64,000 nt of DNA from Amborella trichopoda (taxonomy: Eukaryota > Streptophyta > Magnoliopsida > Amborellales > Amborellaceae). The stretch's first letter is position 1. Each line of letters begins with the position of its first letter. Shown one piece after another: positions 35,985 to 48,556 of the stretch. The notes beneath the pieces were generated by a model. The model saw nothing but the letters and a program-made list of their open reading frames with translations. It did not search any database and had not been told where the DNA came from. Made by a program: the position numbers and the translations under genes. The stretch spans positions 3,117,779 through 3,181,778 of the forward strand of contig NW_006495906.1 of NCBI RefSeq assembly GCF_000471905.2, read 5' to 3'.

Positions 35985-36280
35985 TGGAGAAGAGAGAGAA
36001 AGAAAAAATAGAGAGACAAAGATCCAAAGAGAAGAGAGAAAGAGATAGACGAGAGGAAGAGGGAAAGAGAGATGAGAGGAGGAGAGAGAAAGAGAGATGA
36101 GAAAAGGGGAGAGAAGAGAGATGAGAGAGAGAGAAGAGAGAGTAGAGAAGGAGAGAAGAGAGAGAGAGAGAGGAGAGAGAAGAGAGAGATGAGAGGAAGA
36201 GAGAGATGGGAGGGAGGTGAGAGAAAGAGAGATGAGAGGGATAGACCAGAGAGAAAAGAGGAGAGAGAAAATAACCTTAT
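35985..36280. repeat. (GA)n-rich tract
   Basis: Long runs of GAGAGAGAGA with AGAGATGAGA interruptions, just downstream of the H LTR TATA box on the minus strand. Confidence 0.9.
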
Positions 36281-36410
36281 GGTACCAAGCCATATTCTTC
36301 TCTCCCCTCTATCTCTCTCCAAGACACCCACGATCTTAAGGAAAATCTCCAATTTTATTCATGAATGTGAAGAATCAAGGGGTTGTCCCTTTTACAATTA
36401 GTTTTCACAC

Positions 36411-36419
36411 ATATTTATA
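36411..36419 (-). promoter_or_regulatory. LTR TATA box of element H (TATAAATAT)
   Basis: About 1.21 kb into the LTR, aligned with the TATA boxes of the other copies. Confidence 0.6.
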
Positions 36420-37632
36420 AAATTGGGCCCAAACATGGGTGGATGCCAAAAAACTAGCCTAATTGATGATAATTACAATTATTCTGAATTAAAGAAAACT
36501 ATAAAAAGATCCCAACAATCCCAACTGCTGTCGTAGAATGTGCGTGATCTTTCATGGATGATCCGGGTTTGCTCCAACACCCGTTTGACAAAAAGATGAT
36601 TGCTTTCCTATTAGGCTCGGCATGACGATCGTTTTAATACCTATTTCGAACTACGGATCGCGTTTTTAGGCCAATATTGCGCGTCTCAAAATTTGCGTGG
36701 ATCTCAGAAACTTTAGATCGATGGTCTGCTCATTCATTGATAGTTTTCTTTAATTTCTTCATTGAATTGCGCTGAGCATTCTGTTCACGATCATGTTGCA
36801 ACAAACACAGCTCAATTACGTGCTCGAATGGAGATTTCGCAACTTTTGGGTTTTGGTTGGATCTTGAATTTCAGTGGCCGAAATCTGTAGCAGCTTTATC
36901 AGCTTCGTGCGTGAAATTTGACTATTCATCACATACGGGGTTCGGATCAGAGATAGCCCTATACCTTATGCACGCGATGGGACTAGTCTCGCATTGATCC
37001 GATGTGCGAGCGCCACGATTTGGTCGCTCGAATAGGTCGTGGTGCTGTTGAATTTTTTGTAACTTTGACCATGAATCGCCAACTTATCTCTAGCTTTTCT
37101 CCTTGCTCAGGTGTCGTCATGAGGCGTATCACATATCAAAACACTCATCTTGATGACACGAACACTCTCCAATAAGTTTGAGTGTGATCCTACTCAAGAT
37201 GGGTGAGAACAGTCACCATTAGTGGTGAATTAGTGCTGGGAAGCCACACTGGAATAGTTGCTTACCCCTTTTTAGTGTTTTGTCTATTTGAGCCAAAACA
37301 TGACCGCCAAGGGTTTTTGATAGTGTCAGATCCAATGGCTGCGGTCCCACGGTTGTTTGACGCACTGAAAATAGAGTTCTAGTTACGGGGTCTATTTTAG
37401 GGTTCTAGAGGTTGATTTTTTTGAAAATTATTCTTTGTTTGCACTAACCTTAAACATGTCAGATTGTGACGAAACTTGGCAGCTGGCCTTTTGGAATCTC
37501 TAGGAAGATTTCCACCCATTCTGGAGAAATTTTGAGACTCTAAAAAATTTCACTATATGCCTAGGCTTTATTGATCGGCTTCCTCTTTATTCCTCATCGG
37601 GGACCCACGGTGCTGAAAAATGCCTTCAAACA

Positions 37633-39183
37633 GCTTGCCCTACCGAATGTTGTGCTTCGAGAGAAGCGAGAAGGACAACATTCGAAAAATTTGCTCAGCT
37701 TTATTTCTTTTTTTCTTCTTAGCCACAGGACCACGTGAACATCGAGGGGATATCCACGCAATGCTGTAATTAGGATGCTCAGACGTTTGGATGCCGCATG
37801 TCCATCCATGGAGACTTTAGAGGGAGAAGATTTATTGAGGGATCCTATCTAAGTCCTCACCCTCTAGGGACTGTTTGTGATTCTGACAACTGAGGATTTG
37901 GTATGGACCTCGTTGGTCAGAATCAGGCCAATCTGGAGGTCAAGTTTTATGCTTAAGAGCATTCTTCCCATTTAGTCTAGGTTTTTTTATTTTGTTGTTT
38001 GTTATCGATGGTCTTCTGAAGCGCCTTATGTCGGTGTCTGTTTGCATTTGCACCAGATATTCCTTGGCAGGCAGGGTACCTCAGTTTTTTGAGGTGACAA
38101 GATTTGAGTATAACCCCTGCTTACTACTAGCAATTTCAATAATCAAGGTACCTCTCCTCTTCATCAGAGGTGACCCTTGAGGATTCAATTCTAATTGCTG
38201 CATCACAAGTCCAAAGTCATGGCTGACTTAGCCTTCTTAGAGCATCTTCAACATCTTGAAGTGTGTTAATGACCTCTTGGGAATGATGTTCTTCTGCATG
38301 AGACTTGTCTGCATGAGACCTGTCTTGCCTTCTTGGTGAGTCTTCTGTCCTTTGAGTCCTTTTGCAAATGGACTCAAGCTGTCAGAATCTTTCTTAATGC
38401 TCGTAATTTTTTGGTCCTGACATTATAATACTAGGGATTTTTCTTTTGAATGCTGGCAAAAGCTGCCTGTAGAGGTGAGTGCTACATCAACCTACATATT
38501 GGTCCAAGCGTCCTTTGTGGATTTTCACTTGAACTTTTAGGAAGTAGCATCATAGAAACGATTTTCACAAACCTCCTATATTTGGGACTCTTTTACTTAT
38601 GACCTTTTAGCCATGTCCGACCTTTATCTTCCATTCTTACTCACAATGCCCTTTCGGGTTTTCGTCGTGCCTGGGTTTTTATTTTTACAGAAATCTCTTA
38701 CTCATGGTTTCGTGACCACGCTCGTCCGTCATTTTTACTCATGGCGTAGCCTTATCCAAGTATACATAATGCCCATTATTCTTTTTTTTTTATGTTAAGT
38801 CATCTTTAAGGTCATGCCTTTGGGATCTGTGCAAAGAAGTTTAACGTCATGTGACCAGGGTGTGCACTATGGTTTAAGGTCATACATCTGGATCGTGGTG
38901 GAAATGGATGGCAGTCTATGGAAGCCAGGGAGTGAGTATAGTGGTGGTTTAACTCACTTTTGGGGAGATGGTATGAGGCTGCGTGTAAGGGATGAATGAT
39001 GTATAGATGGAAGGTTGAAAATGGTAACCCGCTAGCTGACGGTGAGTATGGATGGCGGGATGACTTGCGTTTTGTAATGGATAAGACTCACTGGGGAATG
39101 ACGAATGGTGATGAATGAAGGTGGATTGAATGTAGGTTTGATGAAGATGGTGCACACACATGGACGATTTGGTTAGGGAAGAC
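37633..39183 (-). other. 3' internal non-coding region of element H, next to its LTR
   Basis: Reverse complement of the A1 region 54480-56110 and the D region 15900-17188. It includes the conserved GGTGAAAACCCGAAAGGGCA-like motif (38641-38672), CATGACCTTAAA units (38805-38885) and AGACTCACTGGGGA (39084-39097), a primer-binding-site-like word. No gene is seen. Confidence 0.75.
39179..39183. repeat. Target-site duplication AAGAC, left copy
   Basis: Directly precedes the A1 5' LTR. The identical five bases follow the A1 3' LTR at 59318-59322. Confidence 0.85.
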
Positions 39184-40499
39184 TATTTGAATGCATTTTT
39201 CATCACCTAAGTCTCTGATGCGGAATAAAGCAAGAAGCAGGTCAATAAAGCCTTCAAAATAAGTGGAAATTTTGATAATCTCATAATTGCCCTAGAATAA
39301 GTCAAGATCCTCATTGGCACTTTAAAAGACCACCTGCCAAATTTTCTCGTGATCAGGCATGTTTAAGAAAGTGAACACAAAGAAACAATTTCAGGTAAAT
39401 CAATCTCCAGCACCCTAAAATGGACCCCGTAATTAGAGATATATTTTTAGTGCATCAAACAGCTATGGGACCACCACCATTGGATCCAACACAGTGGAAA
39501 ACCCCTTCGGGTTAATTTTCGGCTTAATCAAGAACTCCAAGACAAAGTTATGGGTAAAATACCGAAAGGGAGTAGACCGCACTCTATTTTCATGTGGCCA
39601 CCTTGCACCAAAACACCATTAAAGGTGGCTGATTTTACAGCCATGAATAGTGACTTTTAGGGCCTATATCTCACTCGTTCTAAGTCGGATCGTGCTCAAA
39701 TTTGGTGAACGTGTTCGTCTCATCAATACGAGTATTTCTATAAGTGCTATGCCCAGTGACGATGCCTAAGCAAGGTGAAAAAACTAGAGAGAAGTTGCTG
39801 ATCCATGAAGAAAGTTGCGAAAGATTCAGCAGTTGCATGCCCCACTCCAGTGGTCGAATCACGATGCTTGCATACCCGATTTGCACGAAACCAATTTCAT
39901 TATGTGCGTAAGGTCCGAGGCTATCTTTAGTCTGAACCCCGCGTACGATGAACGCTTGGATTTCACTCACGGAGGCGTCAAAGTGGCTGTAAATTCCAGC
40001 TGTTGAATTTCACGATTCCGGCCAAAAACTCAAGATGATGAAATCTTCATCGGGACACGAAATTGAGCTGCGTTTGTTGGAACGTGATCGTGATGGAATG
40101 CTCAATGTGATTCAGTGAAGAAAATAAAGAAAAACACCAAGGAATGAGCACACAATAAATCTAAAGTTTTCATGATTCATCCAAAATTCAGTTCTCATGA
40201 TCATGGCTCAAAAACATGATTTATAGCTCAAAATTGGTATCAAAACGATCACCATGGCAAGCCCCACAAGAAAACAATTATCTTTCGATCAAATGAGCAT
40301 TATAATGACCCCAACTCAGTCATGAAAGATCATGCAAGTTCTCGAGCAGCATAGGGACTGTTTGAAATTCCACACATTGTTAGGTAGGGGTAAAATAGTC
40401 ATTTTGTACCCATTTTAAGAATTTCTTTTAATTCAATTAAATTGTTATCTTCAATTCTAGGTAGTTTTTTTGGCATACGCTCATGTTTTAGCCTAATTC

Positions 40500-40507
40500 T
40501 ATATAAA
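40500..40507 (+). promoter_or_regulatory. LTR TATA box of A1 5' LTR (TATATAAA)
   Basis: About 1.3 kb into the LTR, followed about 160 bases later by a CT-rich tract and then the hairpin array. Confidence 0.7.
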
Positions 40508-40659
40508 CAGGAACTGTCTCATTGTAAAAGGGGGTGGATTCATTTTTCTTAGATCAATCAATGAAGTTCTGAATTTTTCTTGAGCTCATGGGTATGTCTT
40601 GGAGAGAGATAGGAGAGAGAAGAAATGGGCTAGTACCTTTTGGTAAGGTAACTTTCTCT

Positions 40660-40872
40660 CTCCTCCCTTCTTTTTCTCATCTTTATCTATTTCACTCTCT
40701 TTTTGTATCTCTCTTTTTATCTCTTCTTCTCATTTGTATCTATCTTTCTCTCTCTTCTCCACATCTGTATCTCTCTTTCTCTCTCTTCTTCTCATCTTTC
40801 TCTCTCTTCTTCTCTCTTCTTTTCATCTTTATATCTCTTTCTCTCTCTTCTTCTCATCTTTATCTCCCCTTT
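40660..40872. repeat. CT-rich tract in A1 5' LTR
   Basis: Repeats of TCTCTCTTCTTCTCATCTT. Its counterpart is at 57475-57735 in the 3' LTR. Confidence 0.88.
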
Positions 40873-40877
40873 TGTTC

Positions 40878-41665
40878 TTCATCTAACACAGTCGGTGAAG
40901 CCTAACACTGACTACATCTTCTCTGTCTAATACAATCGGTGAAGCCTAACACCGACTGCATATTATCTCTCTCTTCATCTAACACAGTCGATGAAGCCTA
41001 GCGTTAACTGCATCTTTTCTCTCTTCTTCATCTAACATAGACGGTAAAGCCTAGCACTGACTACATCTTGTCTCTCTTCTCTGTCTGATACAGTCGGTGA
41101 AGCCTAGCGTCGATTGCATCCTATCACACTTTTTGTCTAGCATAATCGGTGAAGCCTAACACTGACTGCATCTTCTCTCTCTTCTTTGTTTGACACAGTT
41201 GGTAAAGTCTAATGCCGACTGCATCTTCTCTTTCTCTTCTCTGCCCAATACAGTCAATGAAGCCTAGCCTCGACTGAATCTTCTCTCTCTTCTCTATCTG
41301 ACATAATCGGTGAAGCTTAGTGCCAATTACATCATCTCTCTCTTCTCTGTCTGACACTTTCGACTAAGCCTAGCGTCAAATGCATCCTCTCTTTCTCCTC
41401 TGTCTGACACAGTCGGTGAAGTTTAACACCGATTGCATCTTCTCTCTCTTCTTTATCTAGCACAGTCGGTAATGCCTAATGTCGACTGTTTCTCTCTCTT
41501 TCCTCTCTTCTTAAAATGCATCTAGCAATGCCTAGTGTCGATTGTGTCCTTCTTTCCCCCTCTCCCTAACACAGCCAGTCACAGCTACAGCCGACTGTGT
41601 TCTCTCTCTTCTTCTTCCAACACAGTTAGTAATACCTAGCATCGACTGCATCTTTCTCCCTCCTC
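40878..41665 (+). repeat. Hairpin-repeat array in A1 5' LTR
   Basis: About 13 units of 50-65 bases: AGTCGGTGAAGCCTAGCG followed by CCGACTGCATCTTCTCTCTC. One clear stem pairs TCGGT (40936-40940) with ACCGA (40951-40955) around a 10-base loop. Units vary in sequence but usually keep two half-sites that can pair. Confidence 0.85.
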
Positions 41666-42453
41666 TCTCCTTTGTTCTCTCGTCTCTCACACTCTTCTCT
41701 TTCTTTCTTCTTCTCCTTTCTGTTCCCTTCTTCTCTTATCTCACTTCTTATTCTATCCTTATGACCTTCATTCTGTTATTATTTTGTTTGATTAAGAGGG
41801 TTCGAGGTTTTCCTCTCATGGTAGTCCTGTCCTCTAGCCGTAATGTTGTTTTGCCAAAATTATTGTGCCTGCTTTATTGCCACGATAAACTAACCATTGT
41901 GCCTAACTAGTCAATATCGGTATTGACGTCTAGTAGTAATCCTGTGAGCTGGTTTGAGTTACCGAGCCTGTTTTACTACCATGTCAGGCCAATTATTCAC
42001 CAGCTTAGTCATTGCGCTGATCTCCCTGCCTAGTCAAATTCTTCTCTCCCCCATCTCTCTTCTCTCATTATTATTTTCTTCTATGAATGTGTACGCCTAC
42101 ATGTATTCATCAAGAAGGCAAGGTGAGGTCTGTTGCCCACCTCTCTTATAATATTTGTGATATGTGTGTGATTTCAGAAAACAAGAGAATACAAGCCAAG
42201 GGAGGTGATTCCGAACCAGTTTTTACTAGGGGGATTTCTTCGTGATCTAAGAGGGTACCCACGTGATCCAGCCCGAGTAAGTCTTGAACTCACCTTGAAT
42301 TCCTCTCTCACTGGTTAGTAATACCTACCTTTGTTCTCGAACGAGGTTCCGGAGAGTGCGATCTCACAAAGTCCCGGGTCTCCCTGAAACCCGAGACGCG
42401 TGGTGCCCGATCGTCAAAGATCCGGAGGGTGAGATCGAGGCACTTAACCAGCT

Positions 42454-42471
42454 TGGTGACTCCACTGGGGA
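42454..42471 (+). other. Primer-binding site of A1 (TGGTGACTCCACTGGGGA)
   Basis: Three bases after the LTR end. Complementary to a tRNA 3' end reading TCCCCAGTGGAGTCACCA; Ogre-type elements are generally reported to use tRNA-Arg. Confidence 0.85.
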
Positions 42472-42699
42472 CTTACTACCCCTTAGTCGGATTTCTTATT
42501 TGGCTAGTTTCATCTTTTATTATCTGCTTTCATTATCTTTTCTTATTTTATGGCTTGCGGGTTCTGTAACCCATTCATCCGAATCGGGGGTTTTCTTATC
42601 CCTGCATTCATGACCGTCACCAGGGAACAAGTTCTTCTAACTTTATTCCCAACCATCCTTTTGAGCAAAGACCCCTTGTCTAGCTCTCAGGTCTTAACC
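42472..42699 (+). other. Leader of A1 between primer-binding site and gag
   Basis: T-rich leader. It is homologous in its last part to the start of element D at 12240. Confidence 0.6.
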
Positions 42700-45600
42700 T
42701 AGACTCGTTTGAGGGGGGACTTAACGGTCCCTCACTCCCCATCTCCTCGCTTTGGTGGAACCTCTGCTAAGGCACCCTACATCGACGACACGTTTGTTGC
42801 CCAACATAGCATGCATTCAGTTAAAGGCAAGTCACTTCTCGGTCATATTACCGAGGTAAGCCGAAAGGCTGTCCAGTCCCTTTTTGAAAAAGGCAAGCCA
42901 GTTGCCATTGCTTCTTTGAGTTGCCGCAAGGCTACCCCCCACATTATACCACCAGTCTCTATCCCTAGAGGCTCAACACATCGAGGCGGAAGCCCTATGG
43001 TCTTCACCCCTCACACACACTGTAAGGCTCGTGGGTCACCCACTCAAGCCACACCTCGGGGCAACCCTTGTGTTGCCACTAGTTAGCACCTAGGATCAGA
43101 CCTTCTAAGGCTAGCTACTATGCACGGTGATCACATGCATCTCACTGCTCGAGGCAATGCCGTCATTGTACCAACCCGAGTACACAGGAGACGACCTCCT
43201 TGTCCTCCTACTCAGCATACACAATCACACCGTGTAAGGGGCAGGTCTTCACCTGTTCTATTACATACACTTGCTCGCAGTGCTCGGCCTCCTAAGCCCA
43301 GACCACTTGCTCGAGCCCGGGTTGACCCCCAGGTCACCTGAGATCCCTTTTAAAGGGGCACACACGCGTCGCCATCACAAACATCTCTGCGTTGTCAACT
43401 CAGACCTCTTCATGAGTCAACCCTGCTACTCCTTCGAGCAAGTACCTTTAGCCTTGATACTCGAAGTTTTTCCCCAAGAATACCATTCTGATCCAGCCTC
43501 ATCACTTTGGTCGTGTCTCTAGAGCCCACAAGAGAGCTCAGGGCAATGACCTGATGGAAGATCGAGTCCTTCATCCTCCGCTGCCCAAGATGACTCCAGT
43601 CCCTAACCCTCATCCTTTCCTGCACCTGATGGAGACAACTCTCTCTTGTGCAAGAAGAGCTGACCAATTGCAACCCAGATCACAGTTTTGACATGAGGTC
43701 CATCAAAGCCTCGAAGCTAAAAGTAATAGAGGTCTGGGAAACCCGCTTTGAGGACCCTCTTCGCTTGAACCCCTTCTACCCTCTTCAGATGACAAGGCCT
43801 AAAGAGAAACTCCGTGTACCCTACACTGTGATTAAGACGACCCAGTCACCCAACAGCCACGATCCCAACACCCTTGAGAACCGGTCCTCATGTGTTTGGC
43901 ATGTAAGAGCCGAGTCCAATCAGGACATGCTGACCCCCTGATGACTGATCTACCATGCATGACTTGTAAAGTTCGTAAACCCTCAACTGCAACTAACAAT
44001 GACCTCCATCGAGAAACAATCAGTGAGATGGTTGTAAGCGAGCCTAGTGACGCGCAGGAAGAGTGCATGAACAAATTTGAGGAAATTGTGCATGCGATGA
44101 TGGGAAAGATTGATTGTATAGATGCCGCACGCCAGTCAACTAACCATGAGGTCAATTCCCATCACTCTGATGGTTAACCTCTAAGGCAGCCCCCTCCCTC
44201 TTACTCATAGGACCATTATCCCCCTCATCCCGCCTCTCAGGCAGATATTGATGCTATGGTGACCCATAACCTAAAGAATAGAAAAATTCCAGGGATACAG
44301 GGTGCAACACCTTATCAAAGGTCGTACCCTTCATATATTGACGAAGTCCCATTTCCTCATATTACAAGAAAGGGAAGTTTCCTTTATTTAACAGAACCAC
44401 GTCCTCGAACCAGCATATTGCTCATGTCGAGAAACAACGGCTGATGGGAGACTTCTTCTCCGTCAGTTCGTAGAGACCCTCGATGGCCCATCATTTAAAT
44501 GGTATGCTCGACTTCCTCCAAACTCAGTGCATACATGGGAGGAAATGGAGAAATTGTTCTATCAGTGTTTCTATGAGGTCGAGAGAGAGGTTGAAACCAT
44601 CAAACTTCTCATCTTGATGCAAGACCGAAATGAGCCCATAAACCAGATCATATCAAGATGGAGAAATTTGGCTGCTCACCATTCTAATCTTATGCTTGAG
44701 AAGGAAGCAGTCCAAACTTGCATGCGGAACATGCGACCCGAGATCGCTCTACATGTCAAGGCCTCCAATTCGACCTCCATGTCAGAATTGATTTCTAATT
44801 TAGTCTTCATAGAGAGTTTATCATGCCACCACGACAGGACACGACAACAGATTACAAGATCAGAGAATAACCAAGGAGTAATCAGTGCAGTCGTGACGGT
44901 CACTGATTCAAAGAAAGCTCCCTCACAAACTTTGGACCTCACCAAAGGGGTGAGCACAGTGAAGACAACGCCCCAGGAAGACAAGCAACAACAGTCATTC
45001 AAAAGGTACTCCCGCCGGCCAACCTTGATCGGGGTGATTATTTCACCAGGCATAGGAACAAGGTATACTCCTTTGAGAAGGAATAGGTCCCCGCGCTGTT
45101 CCAATTATTATTGGAACAGAATATGATTTAGCTAAATCATATTCTGTTCCAATAATAATTGGAACAGAATATTCTGTTCCCCGAGCAAGCCTGCCTTGAC
45201 AGTCAGGCGAATTATTTGCCTACCATCAAAGGATCAATCATCCCACAGATGACTGCTACATGCTGAAAGATATTATCGAGGCCCTGATTCAGAAGGGTCT
45301 GATAAAGCTTGAAGGCCTAAGGAAGGCCTTCGGGGCTGCCGAGGACTCCCATGCAATAACGATCCAAGAGGAAGACAAAATGCCTGGTATCCTTTACGCC
45401 ATCTTCATAATAATGCTTCAGGAAGGCATAATCACATTGAAGTAGGTAAGGCAACCCCATCACCTTGCTAAGGGCACTGAAATCGTTGGTGCCTGTATCA
45501 CCAGCTAAGAGGCCATCACTTGTGGGAATGCACTAGGTTCCATGATATATTCGCAAAGAAAATGCGGGATTGTCATGAATTTTACAACGTCCAGTAAGTG

Positions 45601-46340
45601 ATCCCCAAGTCATTGCTCCGTCGGTGCAAGAGGATCTCCCGAAGCAGGACTTTCCTATCAATGACTCAGACTCTACGAAACCCTTGACTTCCCAGCCATG
45701 GATAGTCCACCAAGGGTGAAGCAGACTCAAGTCCTTAAGACGAGAAGCAGTTCTCCAAGCTACGGTTGTTCACAAGCATAGTGAGACGAATCAAACATCA
45801 CCTCAGAAAACCAGAAGGAGTCACGTGCCAACGGCTTCTCACCGAAGAAACAAGACCTCTTAACCACCAGTTGAGAAGGAATTTCTTAGGCCCCTTCCCC
45901 CACTGCCAACTTTATTGGACATCATCCCTGGCACGATCCATCTTCCTTCTTCATCCTATCAAGAAGATGCTCCCCTGCCATCATCCACTCAGAGTACGTC
46001 CAATGAGGGTGACGACGTTAAAAGCACTCCCAATGGTCTAACCAAGGGAAAGACTTAAAAGACACCCTGCACTTATCCAATCCTAGTGATGACGTAAAAA
46101 GCTGCACAAATCGGTCTGATCAGGGGAATGACCTTAAAAGGCCCCCACCTTCTAACCCTTCCCCTTCTTCTTCTTCTGCTTCTCGTCCTTCCTCTTCGAT
46201 ATCTTCTGCAGGTACAATCTTGATATGCCCGGTCTTCGAGGCTCTCGATAGAGAATTCGAAGGGATCAATATAAGTAGGACACAATGGCAACGATTGAGA
46301 AAGACCCTGGCACAGGCAGTGGGATTCTAAAAAATTGCTT
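42700..46340 (+). pseudogene. gag region of A1 (broken)
   Basis: Pro/Arg/His-rich N-terminal part (42709-43340), capsid-like core (44527-44830: MHTWEEMEKLFYQCFYEVER, then EPINQIISRWRNLAAHH and QTCMRNMRPEI), and Cys/His motifs near 45220-45270 and 45480-45540 (YHQLRGHH...C type). A C-terminal segment has GDDVKSTP-like repeats (45990-46130). Pairs unit by unit with the D gag. The segment also holds a 72-base perfect palindrome. Several breaks. Confidence 0.82.
45096..45167. repeat. Perfect 72-base palindrome
   Basis: Two 36-base arms without spacer, centre between 45131 and 45132 (TTTAG/CTAAA); the arms contain ATTGGAACAGAATATGATTT. A second, overlapping perfect 20-base palindrome (GGAACAGAATATTCTGTTCC) lies at 45161-45180. 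I checked the arms base by base. Confidence 0.95.
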
Positions 46341-48420
46341 ATGCCTTGGCAGTTCGAGCCAAAACAAAACCACCCTCTTCAAAGAAGCAAAAAAAGTTGA
46401 AATCAAAGAAACCCCAGTGGCCCCCTGAGCCCGACTTCGAGCAGAGATTGAGAGAGTCGAGGGGGAAAAGTTTCAAATCTCTAGAAGCTTGCCATATGAT
46501 TCAAATATCAGAGGCATCACCCAGCATGGGGCAAATAAATCTTAGATCGGGGAAGATGTTGCAATCTCTGTTGCAAAAGTCTGGAGCCTTGAAGTTTCCT
46601 AGTTCACGACTATGCCCTACTTTAAAGACCAATTTGCCTATCTTACAGCTCTCTGGACTCCTTCCCAATCCCATTATCTCAAACAATCCACCTATTCTCT
46701 AATTCCTTGAGACACCCCATATACTCAATAACTTCCAAACAAACCTCCTCCACTCAAACCTGCTCCTCAACCCAGCATACCACCCAAACCAATGGCAGGA
46801 CTAGGAGAACAAGTCCTTGATTAAGAAAAAGTGAAATATGATTTAAAATGACATCTACGGAAGCTTCCAGCTGTCCTCAGTATCTATAACACCCTCATGC
46901 TCTCGAAGGATTACCGGATGGCTTTGGTTCCGGCTCTCTCACCCAAAGGTGTATGAGACAGAAGTAGAACTACTGAAGTGGACCCGGTGATTTAGAAGGA
47001 TGTATACCAATCACCTTTTCAGGGGATGATCTACAACTGGGAGAAAAGTTTCATAATTGCCCTCTCTTTGTCACTGGAGAATTACATGCATGCCCCAGCA
47101 ACTAAATTATGTTAGACGGAGGGTCGGCAGTCAACCTTATTACAAGGAGGATCCTGACTAGATTAAGGTTAGGGTCCAAAGATCTTACCTCGACCCACGT
47201 TAGAGTTTAAGGGTTCAACCAATCAGGAGAGAAGCCAGCTGTCAGGTATGCTTTCATTTTATGATCGGCTAGCTGAGCGATTATGCCAAGTTTCATGTAA
47301 TCGACACCAACACTTCCTATAATATTCTCCTTGGTCGGCCATGTCTCCATGATTAGGGGTGGTTACATCGACGTTGCATCAATGCTTCAGGTATAGCCGA
47401 GATGGGAGACAGCATACGGTCTATACCGACGAAAGACCGTGCCCTGTAGCCGAAACGGACTATGCCGATGCTAAATATTACTTCACAGATCTGGTGTCGC
47501 CTCAGGAGCCAAATGATGGTGGTCACAAGTCTACAATCAAGACAACATCTTTGTCTCATGAAGATGTTGAGAATGCTGGGAGAACATTGGTGAACATGTT
47601 CAAAGAGGAAAAAAGGCAGGGCAGAATTTTACCTTTAACCACTATTCATTCTAATGTCCCAACCATCATACCTGAAGAAACTCCTTCTTCACTTGAAAAG
47701 GAGTCTTCGCCCACTGCCCTCTGTTCTGAGCCACCTTAGCCGGAAGATGAACCAGAGGTCATTCTTAAGATTGACCAAGTATGGGGATTGAATTCCTAGC
47801 TCCAAAGATCACCTATACCCCTGACCATAAAAAATTCTTGCATATCCCCACTGCACTCTTGAAAGCAAGAGCGGCATGCAAATCACCACAAAATATTTTT
47901 CAAGAGCCCGTTGTTATAAGTATAGAGGATGCTCCTTGGACCAATGACTAGCCACAAGTTCTTCACTTTCTTCATCTGACAGGAGGAGGCTAGTTTGAGA
48001 AAGGAAAATCTTGGTCCCCTCAAGAACGATATCCCTTAGCTGAATTAAAAAGCGAAGTTCGCAGTCTCTAGAGTCAATTGAAGGTTATGCGCATTGCTTC
48101 AAAACATCTCAAGAAGTTTGTGCCTGAGACAAAAAATTGTGACAAACTTGAAGTGAATGCACCACTAATGGAAGCTAAGGCCCCTCCTGATTGGACTATC
48201 TACAATGAACAAGCTGATCAACTAATGAGGAAAATGAATTATGATCCCTTAATCAATAAAACGTTAAGAGGAAAAAATGCAAAGACTCACCATTTCAAAT
48301 CTATGAAGCCACAACAACCCATCATGAGGCTAAACAAGGCTTTGGATATTAGCTCCTTGAGGCCAACAAGTATGATAAGAGGCAATCAAGCCCGAACACG
48401 AGCACATGAGATTTAACAAA
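46341..48420 (+). pseudogene. Protease and following linker of A1 (broken)
   Basis: An aspartic protease active site LDGGSAVNLI is at about 47112-47141, followed by a stretch resembling the Ogre protease end: GVVTSTLHQCFRYSRDGRQ (47350-47410), then VYTDERPCPVAETDYADAKY. The segment before (46346-46700) is basic and resembles the gag-protease junction of Ogre. The segment after (47740-48420) includes QLKVMRIASKHLKKFVPETK and is an unrecognised linker. In autonomous relatives reverse transcriptase would follow; here the antisense PMD gene does. Several breaks. Confidence 0.75.
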
Positions 48421-48478
48421 AGTAAGAAGAGAATGAAATCATGCAGCGAAGTCAGCCAGAAGAGAAAAAAAGAAGCAC

Positions 48479-48484
48479 TTTATT
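48479..48484 (-). terminator. Poly(A) signal AATAAA of the antisense PMD gene in A1
   Basis: AATAAA on the minus strand, about 73 bases downstream of the end of the coiled-coil open frame (48557). Confidence 0.55.
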
Positions 48485-48556
48485 TATGAGTTAAAACTTT
48501 TACAAGTACTGGTAAAAGAAAAGACATTCTCAAAACTAATCAATCAACTTATTGAT

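Larger units (their letters stand above)
34420..37632 (-). repeat. 3' LTR of element H
   Basis: On the minus strand it starts TGTTTGAAGGCATTTTTCAG at 37632 and ends GGCACCTAACA at 34420, about 3.2 kb. It matches the A1 LTRs in the TATA region, in the pyrimidine-rich tract (GA-rich on the plus strand) and in the position of a hairpin array. Confidence 0.88.
34420..39183 (-). mobile_element. Element H, first part: 3' LTR and 3' internal region (broken)
   Basis: Minus-strand Tat/Ogre element of the same subfamily as C. This part holds its 3' LTR (37632-34420) and the adjoining internal sequence (39183-37633). The element is split by A1 and resumes at 59323. The target duplication AAGAC at 39179-39183 and 59318-59322 shows that the two parts were contiguous before A1 inserted. 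The flank beyond the LTR is GACGT (34415-34419); its partner lies off the window. Confidence 0.85.
39184..42450 (+). repeat. 5' LTR of element A1
   Basis: Starts TATTTGAATGCATTTTTCAT (TGTTTGAATGC in the sister LTR) and ends CACTTAACCA. Length 3.27 kb. The primer-binding site begins three bases further on. Confidence 0.9.

Noticed and set aside
35901-36352. Ser/Leu-rich open frames of about 125-130 residues
   Set aside because: Translation of (GA)n/(CT)n simple sequence.
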